Made by a program: the position numbers and the translations under genes
The notes under the pieces: generated by a model
The model's database searches: none
Told to the model about the DNA's origin: nothing
Seen by the model: the letters and a program-made list of their open reading frames with translations, nothing else
Part shown: positions 5,686 to 12,679 of the stretch, piece after piece
How positions within the stretch are numbered: the stretch's first letter is position 1
Layout of the letters: each line of letters begins with the position of its first letter
DNA from: Erythrobacter sp. UBA2510
GTDB lineage: Bacteria; Pseudomonadota; Alphaproteobacteria; Sphingomonadales; Sphingomonadaceae
NCBI GenBank assembly: GCA_002341345.1
Contig: DDNW01000137.1
Span: forward strand, 2,146 to 15,446
DNA length: 13,301 nt
Direction of reading: 5' to 3'

Positions 5686-8600
5686 TCAAATGACGTCTTC
5701 TGTTGCCCCGCCGGTAAGGGCGGCCGATCGTGCAGCATCCTCGCCGCGTCTTAACCGCGTGAGCGGCCATAGGAACAGCCGCGTTAGCTTTCTGACGACG
5801 TTGGCAACATCACTAGGGATCATGAAGACCGCTGGAATGACGACAAGCGTCAGGATCGTTGAAGAGGTCAACCCTCCAATGAGAAGCGCGCCGAGCGCGT
5901 TGCGCCACTCAGCTCCATCCGAGGTCGCCAATGCGACTGGCACCATGCCAAAGATTGCGGAAAAGGCAGTCATGAGAACGGGGCGAAGTCGTTCAGGACA
6001 AGCTTGAAGGATCGCGTTTCTTTCTGTCATTCCTTCCGCGATCAACTGGTTTGCGCGGTCGACGAGCAAGATGCCATTCTTCATCACGATCCCCATCAGT
6101 CCGATCAGGCCAATCTGTGCGAAGAGGGAGGATTCTAGTCCAAAGTAATATAGCCCGGCGAATGCTCCAGAGAAGCTGAGCGGCGCCGTTACCATGATCA
6201 GAAGCGGCTGTACGAAGGAATTAAATTGGCTCGCAAGCACCATGTAGAGCGCCAGCAAGGCGAGCAGTAACGCGAAGCCGATCGCGCCGGCGGTCTCCTG
6301 CATGCGTTCCGACATGCCGCCGACCGAGTAAGTGATGCCAGCCGGCGGTGGGTTGACTTCAAGCACCTTGATCAATGTGGTTGTCGCCTCACCCAGGGAA
6401 ACACCGGTTGCAGAACTGGCAAGCACCGAGATCTTCCGGGCGCGGTCTGATCGATCAATTTGCGACGGGCCGGAAGCGAACTCAACACGTGAAACCGCTC
6501 CAATATCTACCAGTCGCCCGTCTGCACCGCGCACTTGAATGCGATCAAAATCCCGCACGCTTTCCCTCTGGTCTTCCTCCAGACGCAGGCGCACATCATA
6601 TCGCTTTCCGCCCTCTTCAAAGGTTCCTGCATCGAGTCCGCCCAGGGCAATCCGGGCTGTATCCGCCAAGGCACGAGCGGAAACGCCCTGGTCCCCGGCC
6701 CGCGTTCGGTCAAACAGAATCTGTGCTTCCGGTCGACCGCTCTCGAAGCTGGTTCTGACATCAGCAAAATCAGGTCGGGCACGCATCTCACGCACGAGAT
6801 GATCGCCATATTGCGCAAGGGAGTTGAGGTCAGATCCCTTTAACAACAAGTCGATGTCCGAGCTACCGGAGGTCGTCCCGCTGACCCACGGAACTTCAAG
6901 GACGGATATCTTAACCGCCTCAGGGGATGCAATGCGGATGGCTTTCCGCGCTTGGTCCATGATTTCAAACTGACCCGTTTGGCGCTCCTGTTTCGGTGTC
7001 AAGGAAGCGTATAGATCGATGACACGGGCGTCCGCTTGCGCGCCTGCCCCGATCGAGACGAACACTTCTTCAACGTGCTCGATCTTGCGGAGTTCAGCAT
7101 CAATCTTTTGCGCGGCGTCGAGCGCAGAAACAACGCCAGTGCCCAGCGGCAGCTCGATCGAACCCTGAAACTCGCTCCTGTCGGCGCGCGAGGTAAAACC
7201 GGAAGGAACGCGAGCTGCATACCACGCACCGGCAAAAACCGAGGCACACGCAATAAGAATCACAACTATGCGAAATCGAACGGCCAGCTTTACGAGACCT
7301 GCATAGGCCCGGTCAGTTGAGTCCCAGAAGGCTTCGAGCGGCCGAAAGACGGGTGAAACGCCACTGGATGTGAGGATGCGCGATGCAAGCATTGGCGTGA
7401 GTGTCAAAGCAACGAGCAAAGAGACCGACACCGAAAACACGATCGTCAGACCGTATTGGAAAAAGAAGCGTCCGACGATGCCATCCATGAAGGCAATCGG
7501 AACAAAAACGGCAAGTGTGGCTGCTGTGCCTGCAACCACGGCAAGTCCCACTTTACGTGTACCGTCCAGCGCGGCCTCAAGCGGTGGCTTCCCCTCTTCC
7601 AGCTCTTTCATGATCGCTTCAATAACGACGATGGCGTCGTCTACGAGCAGTCCGATGGCAACGGTGAGTGCAAGCAGCGTCAGGACGTTGATCGAAAACC
7701 CCAGAAGATAAAAGCCAAAAAAAGTGGCCACAAGGGATGTCGGGATCGCCAGGGCCACGATGATCGTCGCTCTGAAATTCAGGAGGAAAACAAAGGTCAC
7801 GGCAACGACAAGCCCGATGGCAATCACGACGTCATGGGTGACGTCCTCGATTGAGCTCTCGATAAATTTCGACACATCTCTTGTCGCGACAATCGTCACT
7901 CCGGCGGGCGCAAGCGCGCGCAAGTCTTCTGCGGCGGCCTTGACCTTGTGCGAGACCTCGACAGTATTCTGACCTGATTGTTTCCTGATATCGAGCGAGA
8001 TACCTCGTCTGCCATTCAGGAATGCCGCTGAGCGCTCATCCTCCAGGCCGTCCTCCACGCGGGCAACATCAGAAATTCGGATTGTGACGCCATTTTCCCG
8101 ATAGGCGACTGGCAAGTCTGCAAAGCCATTCGCAAGGGTAACTTCAGCGACAGTTTTGACACCAAACTCCCGCGTGCGGGCATCAGTTTCCATCCGCCCG
8201 CCGGGAAGCTTTGCATGCTCACTCTGGATCGCACGCCGTACATCATCCGCCGTGACGCCAAACGCCCTCAGTCGCTCATTGTCGAGCCAGATGCGCACCG
8301 CGCGCTCACGACCCCCGACCAATTTCACGGCGCCCACACCGTCGAGGCGTTGAAGACGTTCCTTGGCCACATCGTCGGCGAACGCAGTCAACTCGGCGAT
8401 TGGCAGATCGCCGGCGATCATGACGGAGATGATCGGCGCCGCGTCCGGATCGACCTTGTCCACGATGGGTGGATCCATATCCGCAGGCAATTCTGCCAGG
8501 GCGACCTGCACTTTGTCCCGAACATCCTGGACCTTCTCGCGGGCATTGGAGCTCAGATTGAACTCGATCAGAATTTGTGCGCGCCCTTCACTGGAAAAGG

Positions 8601-8847
8601 ATTGCAGCGTTTCAATTCCGTCGATCGTGTTGATGTACTCTTCCAGGATGTCGGTGACTTCCGACTCCATGGTTTCCGCAGAGGCCCCGTCCAGCGTCGC
8701 CGTCACATTGACATACGGAAATTCAACATCGGGAAACAAGTCAACGCCCAATCGTCCCATCGACATAAGGCCGAGGCCGACCAAGGATGCGATGAGCATC
8801 ACGGCAAATACGGCGCGGCGGATCGAAATATCGACGAGCCACATCAT
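5686..8847 (-). CDS. RND efflux pump, inner-membrane transporter (HAE-1/AcrB-like)
   Basis: A 1053-residue protein of full RND length. The N-terminus MMWLVDISIRRAVFAVMLIA is the first membrane helix and is followed by GVDLFPDVEFP, typical of the family. Two large periplasmic loops (about 32-335 and 550-850) alternate with membrane helix blocks. The proton-relay aspartates of helix 4 are D403 and D404 (GLLVDDAIVV), and the helix 10 lysine is K923 (IVMKNGILLVD), matching AcrB D407, D408 and K940, so a functional proton antiporter is expected. RND pumps of this type export hydrophobic or amphipathic compounds with a membrane-fusion protein and an outer-membrane channel. It overlaps the fusion-protein gene by 4 bases (ATGA) and is the last gene of the operon; there is no separate ribosome site. 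No TolC-like gene is present in the window. The sequence fits the HAE-1 group better than the heavy-metal group. Confidence 0.95.
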   Translation of the reverse strand: MMWLVDISIRRAVFAVMLIASLVGLGLMSMGRLGVDLFPDVEFPYVNVTATLDGASAETMESEVTDILEEYINTIDGIETLQSFSSEGRAQILIEFNLSSNAREKVQDVRDKVQVALAELPADMDPPIVDKVDPDAAPIISVMIAGDLPIAELTAFADDVAKERLQRLDGVGAVKLVGGRERAVRIWLDNERLRAFGVTADDVRRAIQSEHAKLPGGRMETDARTREFGVKTVAEVTLANGFADLPVAYRENGVTIRISDVARVEDGLEDERSAAFLNGRRGISLDIRKQSGQNTVEVSHKVKAAAEDLRALAPAGVTIVATRDVSKFIESSIEDVTHDVVIAIGLVVAVTFVFLLNFRATIIVALAIPTSLVATFFGFYLLGFSINVLTLLALTVAIGLLVDDAIVVIEAIMKELEEGKPPLEAALDGTRKVGLAVVAGTAATLAVFVPIAFMDGIVGRFFFQYGLTIVFSVSVSLLVALTLTPMLASRILTSSGVSPVFRPLEAFWDSTDRAYAGLVKLAVRFRIVVILIACASVFAGAWYAARVPSGFTSRADRSEFQGSIELPLGTGVVSALDAAQKIDAELRKIEHVEEVFVSIGAGAQADARVIDLYASLTPKQERQTGQFEIMDQARKAIRIASPEAVKISVLEVPWVSGTTSGSSDIDLLLKGSDLNSLAQYGDHLVREMRARPDFADVRTSFESGRPEAQILFDRTRAGDQGVSARALADTARIALGGLDAGTFEEGGKRYDVRLRLEEDQRESVRDFDRIQVRGADGRLVDIGAVSRVEFASGPSQIDRSDRARKISVLASSATGVSLGEATTTLIKVLEVNPPPAGITYSVGGMSERMQETAGAIGFALLLALLALYMVLASQFNSFVQPLLIMVTAPLSFSGAFAGLYYFGLESSLFAQIGLIGLMGIVMKNGILLVDRANQLIAEGMTERNAILQACPERLRPVLMTAFSAIFGMVPVALATSDGAEWRNALGALLIGGLTSSTILTLVVIPAVFMIPSDVANVVRKLTRLFLWPLTRLRRGEDAARSAALTGGATEDVI

Positions 8848-9962
8848 GAGGGTGTGAGCTCAATCCTGACGCCGTCATACAGCGGCTCCGAGGCTGTCAG
8901 CACGACTGTTTCTCCGATCGTCAACCCGTCAAGAATCTCTACACGATCAGCATCGATGTCTGTGATTTTTACGGGACGACGCTTAGCTTGCGCGTTTGTG
9001 ACAAGGTAGACGTATCGATCTTCGCCCGTACCTTGAATTGCTCTACGCGGCAGGACGGTGGCAGACCGGGGATCAACTTCGACCTCGGCGCGGACCGACT
9101 GCCCGGCTTTGACAGCGCAATCGGGGTTCGCAAATGCCATGCGGAATTCTACCATCCGCGAAGTCGGATCAACTCGGTCGTTCAAGATGAGGATCTGTGA
9201 TTCTATCGGATCACTGCGGCCATCGACGTAGAGATGACCTTTCAAGTCGAGCCGCAAACGCGCGAGCTCGGACTCAGGCGCAAACAAGATCGCCGCAGCA
9301 ATCCCGCACTCCTGAACCTGAACAACGGCGGAGTTGCCCATTCCGGAGAAGCGGTTGGCCATGAACACGCCCTCATCGATATAGCGAGCTGTGATCGTGC
9401 CATCGAATGGCGCGCGGACGGTTGTATCCCCGAGCGCCTGCTTGGCGGTTTCCACTTTTGTCTCCCCGAGTCGCAGGTTGGCGCCGGCAACCTCCAGGGC
9501 GGTTTTGGCATCGTCAAAGACCACAGGGGACACGACGCCTTTGGTTTCCAGTGGCGTGTAGCGGTCCACGAGTGTCTGTGCGCGTCTAACTTCGGCCAGG
9601 GCAACGTCCCGCATTGCTTCGGCTTCGACGAGGCTGCGCTGATAATCGACCTGCCGGGTTCTAAAGAGCGGGTCGCCCTTACGAACCCTGTCACCCACCC
9701 GGACGAAAATCTGTTCAACGACCCCCTCCGCCAACGCGCCGATATTGCTGGTTTGCTTGGCGGCAATGGTCCCGGATGCAATCAAATAGTCGTCCCGCAT
9801 GACCGTTTCTGCGGATACCGTTTCAACCTGGACAACCCGGGTCTCGACTTCAGCGGTAACGCCGGCCGCCGCAGGGACGGCTTGCCCTTCAGGCTCTGCG
9901 TCCCGGCATCCCGAGACCAGAATCAAAATCACGCAGAGAGAGAGCGTCGTGCGAATCCTCAC
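8844..9962 (-). CDS. RND membrane-fusion protein (periplasmic adaptor lipoprotein)
   Basis: A 372-residue adaptor. The N-terminus has a lipoprotein signal with lipobox VSGC, giving lipidated Cys19, so it is anchored to the inner membrane facing the periplasm. The lipoyl-like half motif GVVEQIFVRVGDRVRKGDPL (80-99) is followed by a helical hairpin (about 103-175) and the second half TVRAPFDGTITARYIDEG (181-198), then the beta-barrel and membrane-proximal domains. The hairpin is short, as in many HlyD/AcrA-family proteins. The start is GTG at 9962, with AGGGG five bases upstream, overlapping the thioesterase stop as GTGA. The gene also overlaps the pump gene by ATGA at the other end, so the two proteins are likely made in matched amounts. 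It would couple the RND pump to a TolC-type channel encoded elsewhere. Confidence 0.93.
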   Translation of the reverse strand: MRIRTTLSLCVILILVSGCRDAEPEGQAVPAAAGVTAEVETRVVQVETVSAETVMRDDYLIASGTIAAKQTSNIGALAEGVVEQIFVRVGDRVRKGDPLFRTRQVDYQRSLVEAEAMRDVALAEVRRAQTLVDRYTPLETKGVVSPVVFDDAKTALEVAGANLRLGETKVETAKQALGDTTVRAPFDGTITARYIDEGVFMANRFSGMGNSAVVQVQECGIAAAILFAPESELARLRLDLKGHLYVDGRSDPIESQILILNDRVDPTSRMVEFRMAFANPDCAVKAGQSVRAEVEVDPRSATVLPRRAIQGTGEDRYVYLVTNAQAKRRPVKITDIDADRVEILDGLTIGETVVLTASEPLYDGVRIELTPS

Positions 9963-10378
9963 GAACGCCCCTGCATCAGGTAGGCGCCGCGCCCGCTCGA
10001 AAGCAGGGCTCCGTCGGCGTTCATTACAGTTGCTTCGGCGACAGAGAGAGTTGCCCCAAGACGGACAATTCTTCCCGTTACACTCAGCGTTCCTGGCGTG
10101 GCCGGTTTGTGATAATCGACCCGCAAGTCCGCCGTCGCGGCAGGCATGTTACCCGAGGCGAGCAGGGCGTAAAATCCGGTAAGATCAATCAGCGCAGCGA
10201 TGACACCGCCATGGGCGGATTGTATCCGCGGATTGGAAACCACTTCCTCTCGCCATGGCATTTCCAGCACCAGCTTTTCCGGGTCCGTGCTGATCGCCTT
10301 CAACCCTAACCAACGATGGAAGGGTGCCGCTTCGAGTGCAGCCTGCACCTGTTCCAGACTGAGCATGGAATCACTCAT
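9959..10378 (-). CDS. PaaI-family hotdog-fold thioesterase
   Basis: A 139-residue single hotdog domain. The segment IQSAHGGVIAALIDLTGFYAL (52-72) is the central hotdog helix, with the HGG signature at 56-58 and an acidic residue, D65, in the place where PaaI-type enzymes carry the catalytic acid. Further conserved parts are ATADLRVDYHKPA and GALLSSGRGAYLMQ. These enzymes, usually tetramers, hydrolyse aryl- or acyl-CoA thioesters in the cytoplasm. It lies between an alpha/beta hydrolase and a membrane-fusion gene, overlapping each by 4 bases. This placement suggests it releases free acids, which the pump may then export, but that link is inferred. The start at 10378 has no good ribosome site, so translation probably depends on coupling. 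Confidence 0.9.
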   Translation of the reverse strand: MSDSMLSLEQVQAALEAAPFHRWLGLKAISTDPEKLVLEMPWREEVVSNPRIQSAHGGVIAALIDLTGFYALLASGNMPAATADLRVDYHKPATPGTLSVTGRIVRLGATLSVAEATVMNADGALLSSGRGAYLMQGRS

Positions 10379-11253
10379 ACAGGGGTCTGCTCTCGTATCG
10401 TTCGAAGAAAGGACACAACCGCTTCGATGAACACATCGTTGCGATCGCCGGCCACCATATGTCTTGCGCCTGCAACGTCAGTGTAATGTGCCTGTGGCGC
10501 GAGGGATCTAAACGCCGCGACGGAGTCTTCTGAAACCAGCTCGCTCATACGCCCACGAATGAGATGAAGCGGCACACGGATGTCCCGAACCGCTTGCTCC
10601 AGATCACCGGTGTGAGCAACTCCGGAGCGGCGCATGACGCCGGTGATAAAAGCAGGGTCCCAGTGCCATCGCCAACGCCCATCTTCGCCCTGCCGAAGGT
10701 TCTTGCGTAGCCCTTCAAGGTCTTTCGGCCTGGGACGGTGTGGTAGGTAGGTGGCAATCACATCAGCGGCCTGTTCCAGTGAGTCAAAGCCTTCGTGAAC
10801 ATGCGCGCCCATGAACCCGACAACCTTGGTGACACCCGCGGCGTCCATGTTCGGCGTAATGTCGACCAGCGTAACCGATTCAAACGCATCGCGTGACAAC
10901 ATGCCTGCGGCAACTATGGCTGCTAGTCCGCCAAGCGAAGCGCCGACCACATGCGGTCGCGTACCACCACGCGCCACGTGTTCACCAACCTTAATAAGGT
11001 CCCGCGCGATAGCTTCCAGAGAGTAATCACCATCTGCAGCCCAATCACTTTCACCGTGTCCGCGAAGATCCAAGGCAATAGAGCGATAGCCTTCAAATGC
11101 CACCGTCTTTGCGGCGCCGCTCCAGGCGTGGCGGGTTTGCCCTCCGCCATGGGCAAAGATCACCGGCGGGGCGGCTGGATCGCCAAAAGAACTGAGCGCC
11201 AGTTTCAACCCTTGTGCATGAAGATACCCGTCACGACTGCTCAAAATACCCAT
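10375..11253 (-). CDS. Alpha/beta-hydrolase fold enzyme
   Basis: A 292-residue alpha/beta hydrolase. HGGGQTRHAW (35-44) forms the oxyanion region, LDLRGHGESD (61-70) is a family hallmark, and the nucleophile elbow is GASLGG with Ser106. The catalytic His is H265 (AGARHMVAGD). The acid is probably E238, in RGRMSELVSED at the position where relatives have Asp, with D131 (LVDITP) as a less likely alternative. Substrates in this family vary (esters, lactones, ring-cleavage products, peroxidase-like activities), so I give no substrate. It has no signal peptide, so it should be cytoplasmic. It is the first gene of the operon, next to the MarR-controlled promoter. Its ribosome site is weak. Confidence 0.9.
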   Translation of the reverse strand: MGILSSRDGYLHAQGLKLALSSFGDPAAPPVIFAHGGGQTRHAWSGAAKTVAFEGYRSIALDLRGHGESDWAADGDYSLEAIARDLIKVGEHVARGGTRPHVVGASLGGLAAIVAAGMLSRDAFESVTLVDITPNMDAAGVTKVVGFMGAHVHEGFDSLEQAADVIATYLPHRPRPKDLEGLRKNLRQGEDGRWRWHWDPAFITGVMRRSGVAHTGDLEQAVRDIRVPLHLIRGRMSELVSEDSVAAFRSLAPQAHYTDVAGARHMVAGDRNDVFIEAVVSFLRTIREQTPV

Positions 11254-11258
11254 CCGCT

Positions 11259-11287
11259 TTGGCTACTTGTAAGGATACTCTTATTAA
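11259..11287 (+). promoter_or_regulatory. Predicted promoter of the MarR gene
   Basis: TTGGCT (11259-11264, 4 of 6) and TATTAA (11282-11287, 4 of 6) with a 17-base spacer. The -10 region overlaps that of the divergent operon promoter. Weak consensus, prediction by eye. Confidence 0.35.
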
Positions 11288-11296
11288 GTTACCTTA
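11270..11296. promoter_or_regulatory. Imperfect inverted repeat, probable MarR operator
   Basis: Centred on base 11283, TAAGG (11270-11274) pairs with CCTTA (11292-11296), and ACT (11277-11279) pairs with AGT (11287-11289): 8 of 13 pairs. It covers both predicted -10 elements of the divergent promoters, so one bound MarR dimer could block both. A smaller odd-length palindrome CTTATTAAG (11280-11288) lies within it. Confidence 0.5.
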
Positions 11297-11309
11297 TAAA
11301 TATCGTCAA
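11281..11309 (-). promoter_or_regulatory. Predicted promoter of the hydrolase-thioesterase-efflux operon
   Basis: On the minus strand TTGACG (11309-11304, 5 of 6) and TAATAA (11286-11281) have a 17-base spacer. A start near 11274 would leave a leader of about 20 bases. The -35 is good and the -10 is poor. Confidence 0.45.
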
Positions 11310-11310
11310 T

Positions 11311-11314
11311 GGAG
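11311..11314 (+). promoter_or_regulatory. Ribosome binding site deciding the MarR start
   Basis: GGAG is followed by six bases and then ATG at 11321. The site overlaps the upstream in-frame ATG at 11309, which therefore is unlikely to be the start. Confidence 0.6.
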
Positions 11315-11320
11315 AAACGT

Positions 11321-11782
11321 ATGACGTCGCCCACTCGGTCGCCCGCTGCCGTCCTTCAAGGAGATCCCAGAATAGATTTCAGCTTCCTTCTTGGTGACGT
11401 CACCCGCCTAGTGCGCCGGGCATACGATCAGGAAATGGCAGCGATTGGCCTGACGCGATCACAGTGGCACCTGCTTGTTTACGTGATCAGGCTGCAGAGC
11501 CCGACCCAGACGCAACTTGCGGAAGCACTCGATATTGCGCGTCCATCTGTCGGCACGCTGATCGATCATCTCGAAACCACAGGTTACGTCTCACGTGTGC
11601 GCGATGCTGGCGACCGACGTGTCTGGCGGATTATTCCGACCCGTTTGGCGATCCAGCGCGCAGAAGAGTTTGCGCGAGCGGCCGAGCGTGTTGCATCGCA
11701 AGCCTTCGACTCGGTCGCGCGCAATGATCTGACCAAAGCAACGGCTTTGCTTTTGACAATTAGCGACAATCTGAAGTCCTGA
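11321..11782 (+). CDS. MarR-family transcriptional regulator
   Basis: A 153-residue MarR protein of normal length. The winged helix is clear: LTRSQWHLLVYVIRL (44-58), QTQLAEALDIARPSVGTLID (63-82) as the helix-turn-helix, HLETTGYVSRV, and the wing RDAGDRRVWRIIPT (94-107). Helices at both ends (about 16-42 and 110-150) would form the dimer. MarR proteins usually repress a divergent operon and release DNA when they bind a phenolic, acyl-CoA or lipophilic ligand. The gene is divergent from the hydrolase-thioesterase-RND operon with 67 bases between start codons, and a 27-bp inverted repeat in that gap is the probable binding site. Control of this operon and of itself is inferred from position. 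No clear terminator follows. Confidence 0.92.
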   Translation: MTSPTRSPAAVLQGDPRIDFSFLLGDVTRLVRRAYDQEMAAIGLTRSQWHLLVYVIRLQSPTQTQLAEALDIARPSVGTLIDHLETTGYVSRVRDAGDRRVWRIIPTRLAIQRAEEFARAAERVASQAFDSVARNDLTKATALLLTISDNLKS

Positions 11783-12285
11783 CTCGTCTTTGGCCGGACT
11801 GAAATGAGGAACTCCCGCGAAAGTCGCGGATCGGCACACAAACGAAACACTGCGGCACCTGACCCGCCACTGAGTTTCTGTCCGAAGGGGAATGGCGTTT
11901 TTCGGCGTCAAACCCCGAGCAATTGCTGGTCAAATGTCGCGTTTGGGCCAATCCAGCTCTGATGGCCAGAACATTACGACCGGCTGGTTCGCTCAACAAG
12001 CGCCGTTACGCCCAAGGGTGGAAGGCTGCTCGATTTCAAACTGAGGCACAACCGAACTGAGACCCACAAGGGCGGACATTCTCAGGAACAATTGGTTGAG
12101 GCAGCGACATGATCCTTCGGGAACATTCTTGGATGCGGCAATACGTCGGCCATCTCGGTTGTCGCTCATCACGACGTCGACCGCTTTCGGATCTGCAGAT
12201 GCCGATCCCTCGTTTCCAATTGCTCCCCCCCTTACCGCCGCGGCGGCGACTCGACTTTTCATGGGCGGTGTGAAGGCAACCTGGC
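11783..12285. other. 503-bp stretch without a convincing gene between MarR and copG
   Basis: Several short frames exist, but none has a ribosome site, a family match or a convincing composition. The two most gene-like are a startless plus-strand frame from 11863 to 12060 (ending LNKRRYAQGWKAARFQTEAQ) and an 89-codon minus-strand frame 11993-12262 without a Shine-Dalgarno sequence. A 6-bp GC hairpin lies at 11815-11829. I see no tRNA, no transposase and no trbB remnant. This is the junction between the cargo and the conjugation genes and may hold decayed mobile-element sequence. Confidence 0.5.
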
Positions 12286-12675
12286 CTACCTATCGATATC
12301 CCGTGTATCGCGACCTCCAATCTTCCGCGCGACCTGACCGATGAAATGATCGAACCGCTTCTGGCCGAGGGCGTGGGCGATATCGCGATCGCCTTCCGGG
12401 ATCGGTTCGGTGCGGGTCAGCCAATAGTAGATGTAGTGGGCGAGCGTCTCGTAGGTGTAGGCGACATCGCGCTCGATCTCGGCTTGTCGTCGGTCGAAGG
12501 CATCCACCCGCGCCAGCAGCCGCTCTTCGAGGACCGAGCGCGCCTCTGGATCGAACCAGGCCCTGAGCGCGTCCTCAACGATGGCGGTCTTGGTCGCGCC
12601 GGGTCTGTCGGCCGCCTCGCAGAGCTGGGCGTAAAGTTTTGTTGAAATTCGAATGTTCACACGTGGCTTTCCCAT
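12286..12675 (-). CDS. CopG-family ribbon-helix-helix protein of a conjugative element (traG-adjacent)
   Basis: A 129-residue protein. The N-terminus (about 4-40) is a ribbon-helix-helix domain: RVNIRISTKLYAQLCEAA, then GATKTAIVEDALRAWF. The rest, with ETLAHYIYYWLTRTEPIP (76-93) and QKRFDHFIGQVARKIG (105-120), resembles the C-terminal part of the copG-like gene that lies between traG and trbB in many alpha- and betaproteobacterial trb-type conjugative elements. The ATG at 12675 is 4 bases after the traG stop, so translation is probably coupled; frames extending further upstream only overlap traG. Its role in those elements is not well defined; DNA binding and local regulation are plausible. 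The next gene should be trbB, but none follows here. Confidence 0.85.
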   Translation of the reverse strand: MGKPRVNIRISTKLYAQLCEAADRPGATKTAIVEDALRAWFDPEARSVLEERLLARVDAFDRRQAEIERDVAYTYETLAHYIYYWLTRTEPIPEGDRDIAHALGQKRFDHFIGQVARKIGGRDTRDIDR

Positions 12676-12679
12676 GGGA

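Noticed and set aside
8215..9009. 264-codon plus-strand open frame
   Set aside because: It lies wholly antisense to the RND pump and fusion-protein genes, whose protein features are unmistakable; it has no family features of its own.
11815..11829. GC-rich hairpin (CCGCGA, 3-base loop, TCGCGG) 32 bases after the MarR stop, as terminator
   Set aside because: The stem is only 6 bp and no T-run follows on either strand, so it is not a convincing intrinsic terminator.
11993..12262. 89-codon minus-strand open frame just after copG, at the place of trbB
   Set aside because: It shows no ATPase or other trb features, has no Shine-Dalgarno sequence, and its codon choice looks random.
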